Positions 38,473-49,289 are shown, counted from the stretch's first letter. The stretch: DNA of 64,000 bases from Eubacterium brachy ATCC 33089 (GCA_000488855.1 KI535270.1:21258-85257), one strand, 5' to 3'. Numbers and translations: made by a program. The notes: generated from the sequence alone by a model not told the origin.

Positions 38473-39462
38473 TCATGTTTTCTGTGTATCCTCTTTGAGT
38501 ATTTCATCAGTTTTTTTCAGAAGCCCCACATACAATATATTATTCAAAATTCCTTTGTTCTTCTTCACATCTAGTAGCTCTACAGCCTTTGCAATATGTT
38601 CGAGACAGATTACCAATATTCTATCGACTTGGGGCTTAATGCGTTTTTTAAAATCAATACCACTCTCGTCTTTCTCACAGTTAAATCTATATATTAAAGG
38701 ATTATACGCTCCTGTCTGTAAGTTCTCTTCAATATCATCAACGGCATCAATTAGATAGACCCACTTCCCGATATTATATCCTATTTCCCTAAAAATTTCC
38801 ACATAGTGAGACTTTTGTAATAATTGTCTTTTATCCACTTCTTCTTTTTTATAAAACCCTTCTTTTTTGTCGTATTCATTTTCATTTTGACATGTGTCTT
38901 CTTTCATCACTTTTTCTGTGTCTATCAAATCTATATTTTCAACACCGGTTTGAAATATATCTGCCATAAGTTCCGCAAAATAATGTGAAGTTTTGTCCAG
39001 ACTTCTGCTCTTTGCCTTCTCCAATTCTCTTAATATGCGTAAGTTATAGTCTATTTTGTCACATAATACTCTGTTGTTCTCATATATTCTTTTAAACTTT
39101 CTCTTGAACAATTTAGTTGCAATTTTAGCATATAATCTGCCTTCATCATCTATGTCATCTAAAAGCTTATACCACGCCAATATCAGCATCACATCCGCTG
39201 CAAAGTCTACATTTTTACTGTGAACAATTGCTTTTCTCTTGAACGGATTTGCTATGCATCCCTCATTGGACAAAACTTCCACATCTTCGCAAATACAGTC
39301 CAGCACCAACGCCAAAAAAGCAGCATCAAAACTTAAAATCATTCTCGGTAACTGCCCATATCTTCTTCCTATGGATTTGCATACCCCGCAATAATATGCT
39401 TTATATATCTCTGATTCCCAGACTTTTAATTCAGGTCTGTAAGATACTACATATCCTAACAT
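38473..39462 (-). CDS. DUF5685 family protein
   Basis: This 329-residue protein matches the DUF5685 pattern: MLGYVVSYRPELKVWE at the start, YYCGVCKSIGRRYGQ near residue 23, then an all-helical body with YFAELMADIFQTG near 168 and IGYNIGKWVYLIDAVDDIEEN near 228. The aspartate-rich DAVDD resembles the helical isoprenoid-synthase-like fold, but a catalytic role is unproven. An insertion rich in K, E and D lies near 185-215. It is 47 nt upstream of the DnaJ-domain gene, so a chaperone partnership is plausible. An extended -10 (TGTTATAAT, 39528-39533) lies upstream. Confidence 0.82.
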   Translation of the reverse strand: MLGYVVSYRPELKVWESEIYKAYYCGVCKSIGRRYGQLPRMILSFDAAFLALVLDCICEDVEVLSNEGCIANPFKRKAIVHSKNVDFAADVMLILAWYKLLDDIDDEGRLYAKIATKLFKRKFKRIYENNRVLCDKIDYNLRILRELEKAKSRSLDKTSHYFAELMADIFQTGVENIDLIDTEKVMKEDTCQNENEYDKKEGFYKKEEVDKRQLLQKSHYVEIFREIGYNIGKWVYLIDAVDDIEENLQTGAYNPLIYRFNCEKDESGIDFKKRIKPQVDRILVICLEHIAKAVELLDVKKNKGILNNILYVGLLKKTDEILKEDTQKT

Positions 39463-39545
39463 TATCTCTCTTTCTATAAGTTGTTCTCATTTATATTTTA
39501 GTATTTTTTAATAAAACTGTGAAGCTAATTATAACATAAAATGAG

Positions 39546-39575
39546 AAAAAGGAAATAGCTTAAATTGCTATCTCC
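39546..39575 (-). terminator. terminator after the secreted beta-rich protein gene
   Basis: On the minus strand GGAGATAGC pairs with GCTATTTCC (one G-T pair) around a 7-nt loop and is followed by five T. It lies about 120 nt after the stop, just before the DUF5685 promoter. Confidence 0.75.
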
Positions 39576-39694
39576 TCTTCGCTACAATAAAAAAATAAAA
39601 TTGTTTTCTTGTTATTTTTCTAACATCGAGGTTGAACATAATATAAATAACATTTCATTTCATCATTTCAATCTCAGTCTTTTTATATATTCAT

Positions 39695-41998
39695 CTACAC
39701 ACCATTTATCAATTTATTTCCCGTTTCTGTGGCATCAGAGTTCGGTGCATGTAGAATATCTTTCCAGTACGCAGGTTGATCTTCAGGTTGGAAGCTTGTC
39801 GCAACCTTACCTTTATTGGCAACTCCAATTACCTTAGATGTTATTTTCACACCATATCCATAAGGCTTGCCTACATTTCTTTCTGTCGTATTTATATTCC
39901 CACCTTGCAAATATGCTTTTTGTGTATCGACAGTACCATTTCCATCCACTGCAATCCCACCGGCTCCTCTGTGTGCACTAAAACCAAAGCCTGTTCCACC
40001 TACAGCAACAAGTTTTCCCGGACCTGTTATCTTAGCTCCGTCTTGCAGCAATATTCCTGTACCTCCATCTCTTGTCAATGCTGATTCTCCGCCGCCGTAT
40101 CCTGCCAGAACAGAACCTTCTGTAACGGTTACCACAGCTCCGTTTTCAACTGAAATACCCGTCTGTCCCGGTATCGGACCCGGCGATGAATCTTCACCTT
40201 TTACATGAACTTGTCCTTTAATGGTCGCATCACCTAAAATTTTCACGACAGGCTCTGCAGTTTGTCTAGATTCTTTACCATCTGCCAAATAGTTTGCATG
40301 AGAATAAATATATGCATTCTCGAGAATTCCACCGTTTTGAACTTCAACAGTTCCAACTATGGATCCACCTGTTACGAATTTCTTTTTAAATCGATCGTAG
40401 TTCATGGATAGAGTTCCACCATCCTCTACCGTGATTTTTCCATATATAACAGAATCCATTACATTCAATCTTCCGCCCTTTTTAACGACAATTTTTACAC
40501 TGCTTAGTATTTTCATGTTGACCAATGTCAAATCTGTATCTTTATCAACTATCAAAGTTTGTTTAGGCTGAGCATTTGTGGGAACAGGATATCCCAGTAC
40601 TCCATACGTTCCACTGGTGTGAGAACCGTACCACGCCTTAATATCTTTAGGCACAGTCACAGTTTCGTCTTTTCCGCCAAAATATCTTATCGCCCATGGC
40701 TCCATGTCCCATATGTATTTGCCGTCTTGAACTCGTTTTGCGTTATCTGTCTTCAATCTGTCTATAAGTTTCACTTTTTCAGTGTCATATACTTTGAATT
40801 CCAATCGGTTGCTTTCAACCACTCTTCCGGCTTCATCCACTACACGAGCTTTAACATTATATGTTCCATCTTTTTTTGGGATTCCATCCAATGTCACCTG
40901 ACTTGTCAGATAGGAATAGATGGTCTTCATACCTGAATCTCCTGAAATGCTTATTTTAGATTTTCCTGCATTCAGTCTGACTTTATTCAGTTCTGAAATC
41001 GGTTTCCAATCGCGTTCAGGAATATCCGACATCTTTGTACCCGGTTCGACTTCTACGGCTTCAAGAAATACATTGCTATTTCTGTTTATTGTCGCACTGC
41101 TTGATGCTCCTGAAACCCCATCGTAATGCTTTTGTCCTACCACAGCAGGTTCAAATGATCCTCTCAATCTGACTTTCAGTTCTTTTGCTTTTGGAATTTC
41201 ATTTAACGCTTCCAATTTATTTTCCTTCTTATGGTATTTGAAGGCTTTTTTGCTGCCATCATCAAAAGACAGTACTATGGTTTCTCCATCGTCCGGCTGT
41301 TTAAAGTAAACTGTACTATCCTCTTCTTCTACTGCAAACTTTCCCGCAACCCATGTTTGAAATTTTGAATCTCTAACATAATCTCTTGATCCTACTCTCA
41401 CACCATTTACTTTCTTCAAGAGTTCCAACGATTCAATTTTTATACCGAAATATCCAAACATTCCAGCGTTAACAGGAGTAAACTTTCCCTTTTCCGTATC
41501 TTTGTGTATCGCAGGTGGGTTCTGTGTTTCCCCATGTGTCGACGGTTTAGGCGACACAGTATTTCCATCTTCAACGGAATTTATCGGTGAATATCTTATG
41601 CTGTCAGAGTCGTGCATATTTCCAAATGCTTCGGCATTCTTAACTGTTACCGTCACCTTCTCAGTGTCCGTTGTTATTTCGATTTTATCGTTATCTTTTA
41701 CAGCCGATAAGAAAATATCCGGATCTGTTTCAGATAAATTGTATTTTCCACCTGATGTTAAGTCGATTTTTTTTGAAACTTTGGTAAACGTTTTTCCATT
41801 TACTTTTATTCCTCTGATTTTTTTCAACTGTTCCATAGTCTTCACTTTCAATGAGCACCCAAATATTCCATTGCCTGTACTTTCGGTTATATCAATAGAA
41901 TGCTGTTCTGTTGCCATTACCTGAAAGCTCAACGTTGAAAATATCAACGAAAATACCAGTACCATTGATAATATCACATTTTTTAACCTTATCTCCAA
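39695..41998 (-). CDS. large secreted protein, repeats and beta-helix-like C-terminus
   Basis: I do not recognise a named family. The TTG at 41998 has GGAGG 5 nt before it and gives 767 residues with a clear signal peptide (membrane core VILSMVLVFSLIFSTLSF, cleavage expected after VMA near 29). Two related domains follow: GNGIFGCSLKVKTMEQLKKI near 42 and NAGMFGYFGIKIESLELLKKV near 178, each leading to KVNG or RVGS and a beta-rich stretch. A linker rich in P, S and T lies near 145-165. An Ig-like region spans about 275-400. From 490 on, short glycine-rich strands (VVKKGGRLNVMDSVIYG, ISVENGAVVTVTEGS) suggest a right-handed beta helix. There is no LPXTG motif or other wall anchor. Confidence 0.8.
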   Translation of the reverse strand: MEIRLKNVILSMVLVFSLIFSTLSFQVMATEQHSIDITESTGNGIFGCSLKVKTMEQLKKIRGIKVNGKTFTKVSKKIDLTSGGKYNLSETDPDIFLSAVKDNDKIEITTDTEKVTVTVKNAEAFGNMHDSDSIRYSPINSVEDGNTVSPKPSTHGETQNPPAIHKDTEKGKFTPVNAGMFGYFGIKIESLELLKKVNGVRVGSRDYVRDSKFQTWVAGKFAVEEEDSTVYFKQPDDGETIVLSFDDGSKKAFKYHKKENKLEALNEIPKAKELKVRLRGSFEPAVVGQKHYDGVSGASSSATINRNSNVFLEAVEVEPGTKMSDIPERDWKPISELNKVRLNAGKSKISISGDSGMKTIYSYLTSQVTLDGIPKKDGTYNVKARVVDEAGRVVESNRLEFKVYDTEKVKLIDRLKTDNAKRVQDGKYIWDMEPWAIRYFGGKDETVTVPKDIKAWYGSHTSGTYGVLGYPVPTNAQPKQTLIVDKDTDLTLVNMKILSSVKIVVKKGGRLNVMDSVIYGKITVEDGGTLSMNYDRFKKKFVTGGSIVGTVEVQNGGILENAYIYSHANYLADGKESRQTAEPVVKILGDATIKGQVHVKGEDSSPGPIPGQTGISVENGAVVTVTEGSVLAGYGGGESALTRDGGTGILLQDGAKITGPGKLVAVGGTGFGFSAHRGAGGIAVDGNGTVDTQKAYLQGGNINTTERNVGKPYGYGVKITSKVIGVANKGKVATSFQPEDQPAYWKDILHAPNSDATETGNKLINGV

Positions 41999-42072
41999 TT
42001 TTTCCTCCTTCAATATGTTACCCTCAACTAACATACTAATGGTAATATATGAATAACATGTTGTCAACTTAG

Positions 42073-42102
42073 TTTATATTAAAAATCGTTATTTTATGTC
42101 AA
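42073..42102 (-). promoter_or_regulatory. candidate promoter of the secreted protein gene
   Basis: On the minus strand TTGACA (42097-42102) and TATAAA (42073-42078) are 18 bp apart. A second TTGACA at 42062-42067 has no good -10. Confidence 0.45.
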
Positions 42103-42163
42103 CATACCATAAAATTTCAATCGGTAGTATGTATCTCGATACTCACTTTTAACACAATATAAA

Positions 42164-42237
42164 AACCGACTTTGTTAAACTGAACTCCTCTCATAAATTT
42201 TATTTAGCGAAGGATTATCAATTCATTTCAGTCGGTT
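42164..42237 (-). terminator. possible terminator after pncB
   Basis: On the minus strand AACCGACT and AGTCGGTT can pair and are followed by TTTATATT. The loop of 58 nt is long, but contains a competing CTGAA/TTCAG pair, so the RNA could fold in two ways. Confidence 0.4.
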
Positions 42238-42315
42238 CAAGTTTCAACCACATATCCTTGCATGTTCAACAAGTATTTTCTGTCATCATCTGTTGCGATT
42301 ATCGCGACAAAATTC

Positions 42316-43752
42316 TCACTTACCTATATTTGATACATCTTCTATCATATTTTTCTTAAGCTTCCACAAATCGTGACTTAAATCTACATAATAAATCTGC
42401 GGATTTTCGAATCTGAGCATTTCATCCCATAAAGCTGACACCTGACTTTTGACATAGTTTCTTATCTCTTCTATATTCGGTTTATCGTAGATTAATTTTC
42501 CTTTATCAAAAATCTTTTTTCGAAGATTTTTTGCCGTAAAATTGCTCACCTTTTTTCTCTTCCACACGTTTTGCGGATCGAATATTTCATAATCATCTCC
42601 TGATGGAGCCGGCTCGCTTTCCAATGTAATGACATCTGCAATTGCTCTATTGTTATCTTTGTCATACAATCTATAAAGGCTCTTTACTCCCGGATTTGTT
42701 ATCTTCTCAACATTTTCTGAAACTTTAATCTTCGGTATTATCTTGCCGTTTTTTTCTATGGCAGCCAGCTTGTAAACTCCACCGAATACCGGTTGTGACT
42801 TGGCTGTGATTAGCCTTTCCCCCACACCAAAAGCATCTATACAAGCACCTTGTGACAAGACTTCTCTAATCAGATACTCGTCCAGCGAATTTGAGACCAT
42901 TATAGTGCAATCTTTCAATCCAGCATCATCGAGCATCTGTCTTGCTTTTTTTGTCAGATACGCCACGTCTCCGCTGTCTATTCTAATTCCCATGTTCTTC
43001 GGCTTGCATTCTTTGAATACTTTTATAGCATTCGGGATACCCGACTTTAACGTGTTGTACGTGTCTACTAAAAACACACAATTGTCGGGATATGTTTTCG
43101 CATACGTTTTAAATGCTTCATATTCATTATCAAAGGACTGAACCCAGCTATGTGCCATAGTCCCCTTAGCATCGATTCCAAAATCCCTATCCACGATTGT
43201 GCATGCGGTTCCCGCACAGCCGCCTATATATGCTGCTTTTGCTCCATATATCGCTCCGGAACTGCCCTGTGCTCTTCTGCTACCAAATTCAGCAACAGGT
43301 CTACCTTCTGCTGCCCTAACAATTCTATTGGCCTTGGTAGCAATCAAAGTTTGATGATTCAATAGCAGCAGTGTCATAGTCTCAATCAACTGCGCCTGTA
43401 CCACAGGACCTCTTATGGTGACAATAGGTTCTCCCGGAAATACTGCTGTACCCTCAGGCACAGCCCAAACATCACATTTGAATTTAAAATTTCTCAAATA
43501 GTCTAAAAACCCTTTGCTGAATATATTCTTACTCTCAAGATACTCTATGTCCTCATCTGTAAATTTCAAATTTTGTAGATATTCTATCAGGTCATTTATT
43601 CCGGAAAGGATTGCAAATCCCCCGTCTTCCGGAATTTTCCTGAAAAACATATCGAAATATGCTATATCATCTGCCATTCCCGCCTCAAAGTACCCATTTG
43701 CCATTGTGAACTCATAAAAGTCTGTTAGCATCGTCATGTTGTGTTTATACAT
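42316..43752 (-). CDS. pncB: nicotinate phosphoribosyltransferase
   Basis: This enzyme joins nicotinate and PRPP to give nicotinate mononucleotide in NAD salvage. The 478-residue protein is of the longer Firmicutes type. Family motifs are MLTDFYEFTMANGYF near the N-terminus, EFGSRRAQGSSGAIYGAKAAYIGG near residue 155, TMAHSWVQSF near 193 with the catalytic-loop histidine, GIRIDSGDVAYLTKKAR near 252 and FGVGERLITAKSQPVFGGVYKL near 298. The ribosome site is weak. It stands alone, with its own promoter. Confidence 0.95.
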   Translation of the reverse strand: MYKHNMTMLTDFYEFTMANGYFEAGMADDIAYFDMFFRKIPEDGGFAILSGINDLIEYLQNLKFTDEDIEYLESKNIFSKGFLDYLRNFKFKCDVWAVPEGTAVFPGEPIVTIRGPVVQAQLIETMTLLLLNHQTLIATKANRIVRAAEGRPVAEFGSRRAQGSSGAIYGAKAAYIGGCAGTACTIVDRDFGIDAKGTMAHSWVQSFDNEYEAFKTYAKTYPDNCVFLVDTYNTLKSGIPNAIKVFKECKPKNMGIRIDSGDVAYLTKKARQMLDDAGLKDCTIMVSNSLDEYLIREVLSQGACIDAFGVGERLITAKSQPVFGGVYKLAAIEKNGKIIPKIKVSENVEKITNPGVKSLYRLYDKDNNRAIADVITLESEPAPSGDDYEIFDPQNVWKRKKVSNFTAKNLRKKIFDKGKLIYDKPNIEEIRNYVKSQVSALWDEMLRFENPQIYYVDLSHDLWKLKKNMIEDVSNIGK

Positions 43753-43828
43753 TTTTTCTCTAATAGCGCAGTTTCCTGTACTGTTCTCCTTTCAAATAAA
43801 ACGACCTTTACCTCTCTACACATATTCT

Positions 43829-43856
43829 AGTATACATCAATGTGAGAAAAATTCAA
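43829..43856 (-). promoter_or_regulatory. promoter of pncB
   Basis: On the minus strand TTGAAT (43851-43856) and TATACT (43829-43834) are 16 bp apart, about 80 nt before the ATG. The rest of the 319-bp gap to uvrA holds nothing I can name; the uvrA end has no clear GC-rich terminator. Confidence 0.55.
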
Positions 43857-44071
43857 GGAAATTAACTTAAAGGGCATCAAAGTATATTGCGCGATTTATA
43901 TTAGTCGATGATTCAAATATTCTATATCTCGCTCAATTCCATTCAAATTATTTTTTCTATTTTGAGTCCAAATCGTCAACTTCAAATTCCGCAGAAAATT
44001 TTTCAGAAACTTAATTCCTACTTAATAGATATGAATTTATAATCTCAATTTTATATGTTATCTATATCTTT

Positions 44072-46939
44072 CTAAACGTTTTTTCTCAGAACCTTCCTCA
44101 GGTATTGCCCCGTGTATGAGTTCTTTACTTTTGCGACTTCTTCAGGCGTACCTGTAGCTACCACTTTCCCACCTTTAACTCCTCCGTCTGGTCCTAAATC
44201 TATAATATAATCGGCACGTTTTATTATGTCCAAGTTATGCTCTATAATTATCACTGTATTTCCGGACTCTACCAATTTATCTATCACCTGGCTCAGCTTA
44301 TCCACATCAGCAAAATGTAACCCTGTCGTCGGTTCATCCAGAATGTATAAATTTTTCCCTGTATTTCTCTTAGACAGTTCACTTGCCAACTTCACTCTCT
44401 GAGCCTCTCCTCCCGATAGCTGTGTCGACGGTTGTCCTAATTTAATATATCCCAACCCCACATCTTCCAATGTTTTCAGCTGTCTGTTAACAGCAGGTAT
44501 GTTCTCAAAAAACTCTACTGCTTCTGAAACTGTCATATTCAATACATCGTATATGCTCTTGCCCTTATACTTAACTTCCAGAGTTTCTCTGTTGTATCTT
44601 CTGCCTTTGCAAACTTCACACTGAACATAAACATCCGGCAGAAAATGCATTTCTATTTTAATTATACCATCTCCACTGCACGTTTCACATCTGCCACCCT
44701 TTACGTTGAAGCTGAATCTGCCCTTTTCGTATCCTCGAATTTTAGCTTCGGGTACCTGAGCGAATAAATCTCTGATATTTGTAAATATTCCCGTATAAGT
44801 CGCAGGATTAGATCTTGGAGTTCTTCCTATCGGCTCCTGATTAACTTCTATGATTTTTTCTATGTTCTCATATCCTTCTATGACTCTATGCTTTCCTCCT
44901 TTCCCCTTTGCTCCATTGATTTTGCTCGCCAGTTCTTTATACAGAATTTCATTTATCAATGTCGACTTACCGGAACCCGATACACCTGTAACACATGTCA
45001 ATGTTCCCAGTGGTATTGAAACATCTATATTTTTCAAATTGTTTTCCTCAGCACCTCTCACTTTTATAAATTTTCCGTTTCCTTTTCTCCTCACTTTAGG
45101 CACCGAGATTTTTTTCTTTCCTGATAAATATTCACCCGTTATGGAATTCGGATTATTTGCCAGTTCTCTCGCCGTTCCTTGAGCCACAATTTCACCGCCA
45201 TGAATTCCGGCTTCCGGACCTATATCGAAGATATAATCTGCTGCATACATGGTATCTTCGTCGTGTTCAACTACGATTAAAGTATTTCCAATATCGGTTA
45301 AATCTCTCAGTGCCGCCAACAACTTATCGTTATCCTTTTGGTGTAACCCGATGCTGGGTTCATCTAATATATACAATACTCCGACCAAACTCGATCCTAT
45401 TTGAGTAGCCAGTCTAATTCTTTGTGATTCTCCTCCTGACAATGTTGCAGACGCTCTTGATAGAGTCAAATAATCCAATCCTACATCTATTAAAAATTTC
45501 AGCCTGCTCTTTATTTCCTTTACAATTTGTTGTGCAATGATTTGATCTTTCTCACTGATTTCCAGATTTTCGATGAATTCTTTTGTTTCTGCAATTGACA
45601 TATCGGACAGTTCTGCAATATTTTTACCACCTACAGTAACAGCTAATACTTCCTTTTTCAATCTGGCTCCGTTACAGCTCGTACATTTGTTTTCCACCAT
45701 AAACTTCTTTATCTTTTCTTTCATCATCTCCGAGTCGGTTTCCATAAATCTGCGCTCTAAATTCGGTATAACACCTTCAAATGAATCATTTCTATGAGAT
45801 ATATGCCCTGTGGTTCTGCTTTTATATGTGTAGCTGACAGTTCTGTTTCCTGTACCGAATAACAGTTGATCTCTCAGTTTTTTTGGCAAGTTCTTGAATG
45901 GAACGTGGACATCATATCCTTCTTCCGCCAACAGCGCATCTATCATCTGTCTGTAAAATCTTCCATCTTGCATAGATGCGAAGGTATTTCCAAAAACTCC
46001 ATCGTAAATGCTCAATGAATCATCCTCAATCAGCAGTTTCGGATCTATCTTTTGCAGATGTCCCAATCCGTTGCACTCAGGACATGCTCCGAAAGGACTG
46101 TTAAAAGAAAATGTTCTCGGTTCCATTTCTTCAAGGCTGACTCCGTGATCCGGACATGAAAATGATGTACTATACAATTTTTCTCTTACTTCACTCTTAT
46201 CAGTTTCATCGTTTTTCTTCTTTTCTATTATAGCAATGACCAGTCCTTCTCCATGACTTATAGCCAAATCACACGCTTCGGTCAATCTTCCGGCGATGCC
46301 GTCTCTTAACACTATTCTGTCCACTACAATTTCAATATTGTGCTTAATATTTTTTTCAAGTTTAATTTCATCTTCTCCCAAAAGATACATTTTTCCATCT
46401 ACACGTACACGCACAAATCCCTCTTTTTGAATCCTTTGAAATACCTTTTCATAAGTTCCTTTTCTGCTCCTCACGACAGGTGCCAGAATTGTGATTTTAC
46501 TACCATACTCATTCAACAGTATGTCATCCACTATCTGATCCAAGCTCTGCGAAGAAATTTCACCGTGACAAATAGGACAATGTGCCACGCCGATTCTCGC
46601 ATACATCAATCTAAGGTAATCGTGAATCTCCGTAACTGTCCCCACTGTGGATCTGGGATTTTTGCTGGTCGTTTTTTGATCTATAGAAATAGCCGGAGAT
46701 AGCCCCTCAATATACTCGACATCGGGCTTCTCCATCTGACCTAAAAACTGTCTGGCATAGGCTGATAAACTTTCCACATATCGCCTTTGCCCTTCTGCAT
46801 AAATAGTATCAAATGCCAATGAGCTCTTGCCCGAACCCGATAAACCCGTGAAAACTACGAATTTATCCCTCGGTATTACCATATCCACATTTTTCAAATT
46901 ATTTTCATTTGCACCTTTTATAATTAAATTTTTTTGCAT
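44072..46939 (-). CDS. uvrA: excinuclease ABC subunit A
   Basis: UvrA finds DNA damage with UvrB. The 955-residue protein has two ABC ATPase halves, each split by zinc modules: Walker [13 protein letters not shown] near residue 31 and [13 protein letters not shown] near 650, signatures [12 protein letters not shown] near 495 and [12 protein letters not shown] near 835. Zinc cysteines are in CPDHG/CPECNG and CTSC in the first half and in [17 protein letters not shown] in the second. It lies 22 nt downstream of uvrB and is surely cotranscribed with it. Confidence 0.98.
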   Translation of the reverse strand: MQKNLIIKGANENNLKNVDMVIPRDKFVVFTGLSGSGKSSLAFDTIYAEGQRRYVESLSAYARQFLGQMEKPDVEYIEGLSPAISIDQKTTSKNPRSTVGTVTEIHDYLRLMYARIGVAHCPICHGEISSQSLDQIVDDILLNEYGSKITILAPVVRSRKGTYEKVFQRIQKEGFVRVRVDGKMYLLGEDEIKLEKNIKHNIEIVVDRIVLRDGIAGRLTEACDLAISHGEGLVIAIIEKKKNDETDKSEVREKLYSTSFSCPDHGVSLEEMEPRTFSFNSPFGACPECNGLGHLQKIDPKLLIEDDSLSIYDGVFGNTFASMQDGRFYRQMIDALLAEEGYDVHVPFKNLPKKLRDQLLFGTGNRTVSYTYKSRTTGHISHRNDSFEGVIPNLERRFMETDSEMMKEKIKKFMVENKCTSCNGARLKKEVLAVTVGGKNIAELSDMSIAETKEFIENLEISEKDQIIAQQIVKEIKSRLKFLIDVGLDYLTLSRASATLSGGESQRIRLATQIGSSLVGVLYILDEPSIGLHQKDNDKLLAALRDLTDIGNTLIVVEHDEDTMYAADYIFDIGPEAGIHGGEIVAQGTARELANNPNSITGEYLSGKKKISVPKVRRKGNGKFIKVRGAEENNLKNIDVSIPLGTLTCVTGVSGSGKSTLINEILYKELASKINGAKGKGGKHRVIEGYENIEKIIEVNQEPIGRTPRSNPATYTGIFTNIRDLFAQVPEAKIRGYEKGRFSFNVKGGRCETCSGDGIIKIEMHFLPDVYVQCEVCKGRRYNRETLEVKYKGKSIYDVLNMTVSEAVEFFENIPAVNRQLKTLEDVGLGYIKLGQPSTQLSGGEAQRVKLASELSKRNTGKNLYILDEPTTGLHFADVDKLSQVIDKLVESGNTVIIIEHNLDIIKRADYIIDLGPDGGVKGGKVVATGTPEEVAKVKNSYTGQYLRKVLRKNV

Positions 46940-46961
46940 AAATTCCCTCGTATTTTTATCA

Positions 46962-48926
46962 CTATATTTTAGTTTTATATTCGAACACCTTATCTCTCAA
47001 CAGCGCCGCTCGCTCGAATTCCAAGTTGCCGGCAGCTTCTTTCATTTCTTTCTCCAATTTTTTAACAAAATCTATAAGTTCTCTTTTAGTCATTTCTATC
47101 GGTTTCTTTTCTTCCTTTTCTTCTATCGACTTTGTCGCTTCTATTACTTCACGTACTGCTTTTTCAATAGTTTTCGGAGTTATTCCATTTTCCTCATTAA
47201 ATTTTTGCTGTATGCTCCTTCTTCTCTCAGTTTCTTTGATTGCACTGTCCATTGCAGGGCTGGTTTCGTCTGCATGCATTATGACTCTACCATTGGCATT
47301 TCTCGCTGCCCTACCTATGGTTTGTATCAACGAAGTTTCGGTTCTCAAAAATCCTTGCTTATCGGCATCCAGTATAGCCACTAAGCTAACTTCCGGAATG
47401 TCAAGGCCTTCCCTGAGCAAATTTATTCCAACCAACACGTCGAAGGTCCCCAGCCTCAAATCTCTTATAATCTCCAGTCTTTCCAGAGTATCTATCTCAC
47501 TGTGTAAATATCTAACCTTTATACCTGCACCTCTCAGATAATCTGTCAATGCCTCCGACATCTTCTTAGTCAGGGTAGTCACTAAAACTTTGTTTCCACC
47601 CTTTGTCTCCTTATTTATCTCGCCTATTAAATGATCTATTTGTCCCACTGTTGGCACTATATCGATTTTAGGATCCAATAATCCAGTCGGTCTTATGACC
47701 TGCTCTGCGGAGACTCCACCGGATCTCTCCTTTTCATATGCTGATGGTGTAGCACTTACATAGAGCACTTTATCTTTTATCCTTTCAAACTCTTCAAACT
47801 GTAAAGGCCTGTTATCAAGTGCCGACGGCAATCTAAACCCGTAATCTACCAGCGACGATTTTCTCGATCTGTCTCCTGCATACATAGCCCTGAGCTGAGG
47901 AAGCATAGCGTGAGACTCATCTATAATAATTAGAAAATCTTCTGGAAAATAGTCTATTAAAGTATATGGTCGTTCTCCACCCTTAAGTCTGTTAATGTGT
48001 CTTGAGTAATTTTCTATTCCTTTGCATCTGCCGATCTCCTTTAGCATCTCAATATCATACCTGGTTCTCTGATCAATTCTCTGAGCTTCCAGCAGCTTGT
48101 TGTTCGCATTGAACCACTTTACTCTGTCAGACAATTCTTCAGAAATGCCATCAATAGCCAGTTCCAAGTTTTCACGAGTTGTGACATAATGAGATGCAGG
48201 ATATACTGCGACGTGATTCCTTATTCCCATAATATCTCCAGTTATGGGATTTATTTCCTTTATGCTCTCTATTTCATCGCCGAACAACTCGATTCTAACT
48301 GCATTTTCAGAGCCTGCCGAGAATATATCCACCACATCTCCACGCACTCTAAACGATCCTCTATCAAACGCTATATCGTTTCTGTCATATTGAATTTCTA
48401 CCAATTTTTTCAGAATATCATCTCTTGAAATCTCTTTTCCCGTTCTCAACGACAATACCTGATTTTCATAATCTACAGGCGATCCGAGTCCGTATATACA
48501 AGATACCGATGCTACGATAACTACGTCTTTTCTCTCTCCTAATGCTGCTGTTGCCGAGTGCCTCAATTTTTCTATTTCTGCATTTATATCGGAATCTTTT
48601 TCTATATATGTATCTGTTGACGGCACATATGCCTCCGGCTGGTAATAATCATAATACGATACAAAATATTCCACAGCATTGTCCGGAAAAAACTCTTTAA
48701 ACTCTCCGTGTAACTGTGCTGCAAGAGTTTTGTTGTGGGCTATTACCAACGTAGGTTTATTTATTTTTTCTATTATGTTTGCCATGGTAAAAGTTTTACC
48801 TGAGCCCGTAACTCCCAATAGAGTTTGTTCTTTTTTCCCTCTTTGAAAACCTTTCACAAGTTTATCTATAGCTTCCGGCTGATCTCCCATCGGCTTAAAC
48901 TTTGATACTAACTTAAATTTATCCAC
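46962..48926 (-). CDS. uvrB: excinuclease ABC subunit B
   Basis: UvrB verifies damage and recruits UvrC. The 654-residue protein has Walker [13 protein letters not shown] near residue 39, the beta-hairpin region [21 protein letters not shown] near 92, [11 protein letters not shown] near 340, helicase motifs [13 protein letters not shown] and [12 protein letters not shown], and a C-terminal UVR motif ([20 protein letters not shown]). The start is a GTG at 48926 with AAGGAG 7 nt before it. A LexA-type box lies about 120 nt upstream, so the uvrBA operon is probably SOS controlled. Confidence 0.98.
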   Translation of the reverse strand: MDKFKLVSKFKPMGDQPEAIDKLVKGFQRGKKEQTLLGVTGSGKTFTMANIIEKINKPTLVIAHNKTLAAQLHGEFKEFFPDNAVEYFVSYYDYYQPEAYVPSTDTYIEKDSDINAEIEKLRHSATAALGERKDVVIVASVSCIYGLGSPVDYENQVLSLRTGKEISRDDILKKLVEIQYDRNDIAFDRGSFRVRGDVVDIFSAGSENAVRIELFGDEIESIKEINPITGDIMGIRNHVAVYPASHYVTTRENLELAIDGISEELSDRVKWFNANNKLLEAQRIDQRTRYDIEMLKEIGRCKGIENYSRHINRLKGGERPYTLIDYFPEDFLIIIDESHAMLPQLRAMYAGDRSRKSSLVDYGFRLPSALDNRPLQFEEFERIKDKVLYVSATPSAYEKERSGGVSAEQVIRPTGLLDPKIDIVPTVGQIDHLIGEINKETKGGNKVLVTTLTKKMSEALTDYLRGAGIKVRYLHSEIDTLERLEIIRDLRLGTFDVLVGINLLREGLDIPEVSLVAILDADKQGFLRTETSLIQTIGRAARNANGRVIMHADETSPAMDSAIKETERRRSIQQKFNEENGITPKTIEKAVREVIEATKSIEEKEEKKPIEMTKRELIDFVKKLEKEMKEAAGNLEFERAALLRDKVFEYKTKI

Positions 48927-49047
48927 CCCTAAACTCCTTAAATCACGTCTTCTGTTTACAGATTTTTATCGTTTTTATCGAATATAATTTTTATAATCTC
49001 ACATAGTACAGTATACCACTTGTCATGTTAAAAGTATATATTCATAT

Positions 49048-49059
49048 GAACATTCGTTC
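49048..49059 (-). promoter_or_regulatory. LexA (SOS) box upstream of uvrBA
   Basis: On the minus strand GAACGAATGTTC matches the Firmicutes LexA/DinR core GAAC-RNRY-GTTC in every defined position. A TATACT 10 bp downstream (49033-49038) would put the box over the -35 region; another TATACT is at 49010-49015. Confidence 0.65.
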
Positions 49060-49130
49060 TATTCTATGTTTGCAGATTATATCCTGAATATTTCAAAATC
49101 GCTAAGTTCACTTACACTATTCTCAACAAA

Positions 49131-49163
49131 TAAAAAAGCTGTTAAAATCGAAATTTCAACAGC
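49131..49163 (-). terminator. terminator of tRNA-Arg
   Basis: On the minus strand GCTGTTGAAA pairs with TTTTAACAGC (one G-T pair) with a 6-nt loop and is followed by TTTTTTA. It begins 5 nt after the tRNA. Confidence 0.88.
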
Positions 49164-49168
49164 ATATA

Positions 49169-49244
49169 TGGTGAGGCACGAGGGACTCGAACCCCCAACC
49201 AACTGATTCGAAGTCAGCTACTCTATCCATTGAGCCAGTGCCCC
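49169..49244 (-). tRNA. tRNA-Arg (TCG)
   Basis: The acceptor stem is GGGGCAC/GTGCCTC with one G-T pair, the anticodon is TCG and CCA is encoded. It is a single-gene unit with its own promoter and terminator. Confidence 0.97.
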
Positions 49245-49260
49245 CTGTCAGATTAGTCCT

Positions 49261-49289
49261 ATTATATACCAAATACTGAATCTTTGCAA
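49261..49289 (-). promoter_or_regulatory. promoter of tRNA-Arg
   Basis: On the minus strand TTGCAA (49284-49289) and TATAAT (49261-49266) are 17 bp apart, about 16 nt before the tRNA. Confidence 0.75.

Noticed and set aside
42214..42315. Possible extra C-terminal piece of pncB in another frame (ENFVAIIATDDDRKYLL)
   Set aside because: pncB already ends at a normal length for its family, and the frame has no start codon with a ribosome site.
46827..47541. Plus-strand frames opposite uvrA and uvrB
   Set aside because: They run antisense to strongly conserved coding sequence and have no promoter or ribosome site.
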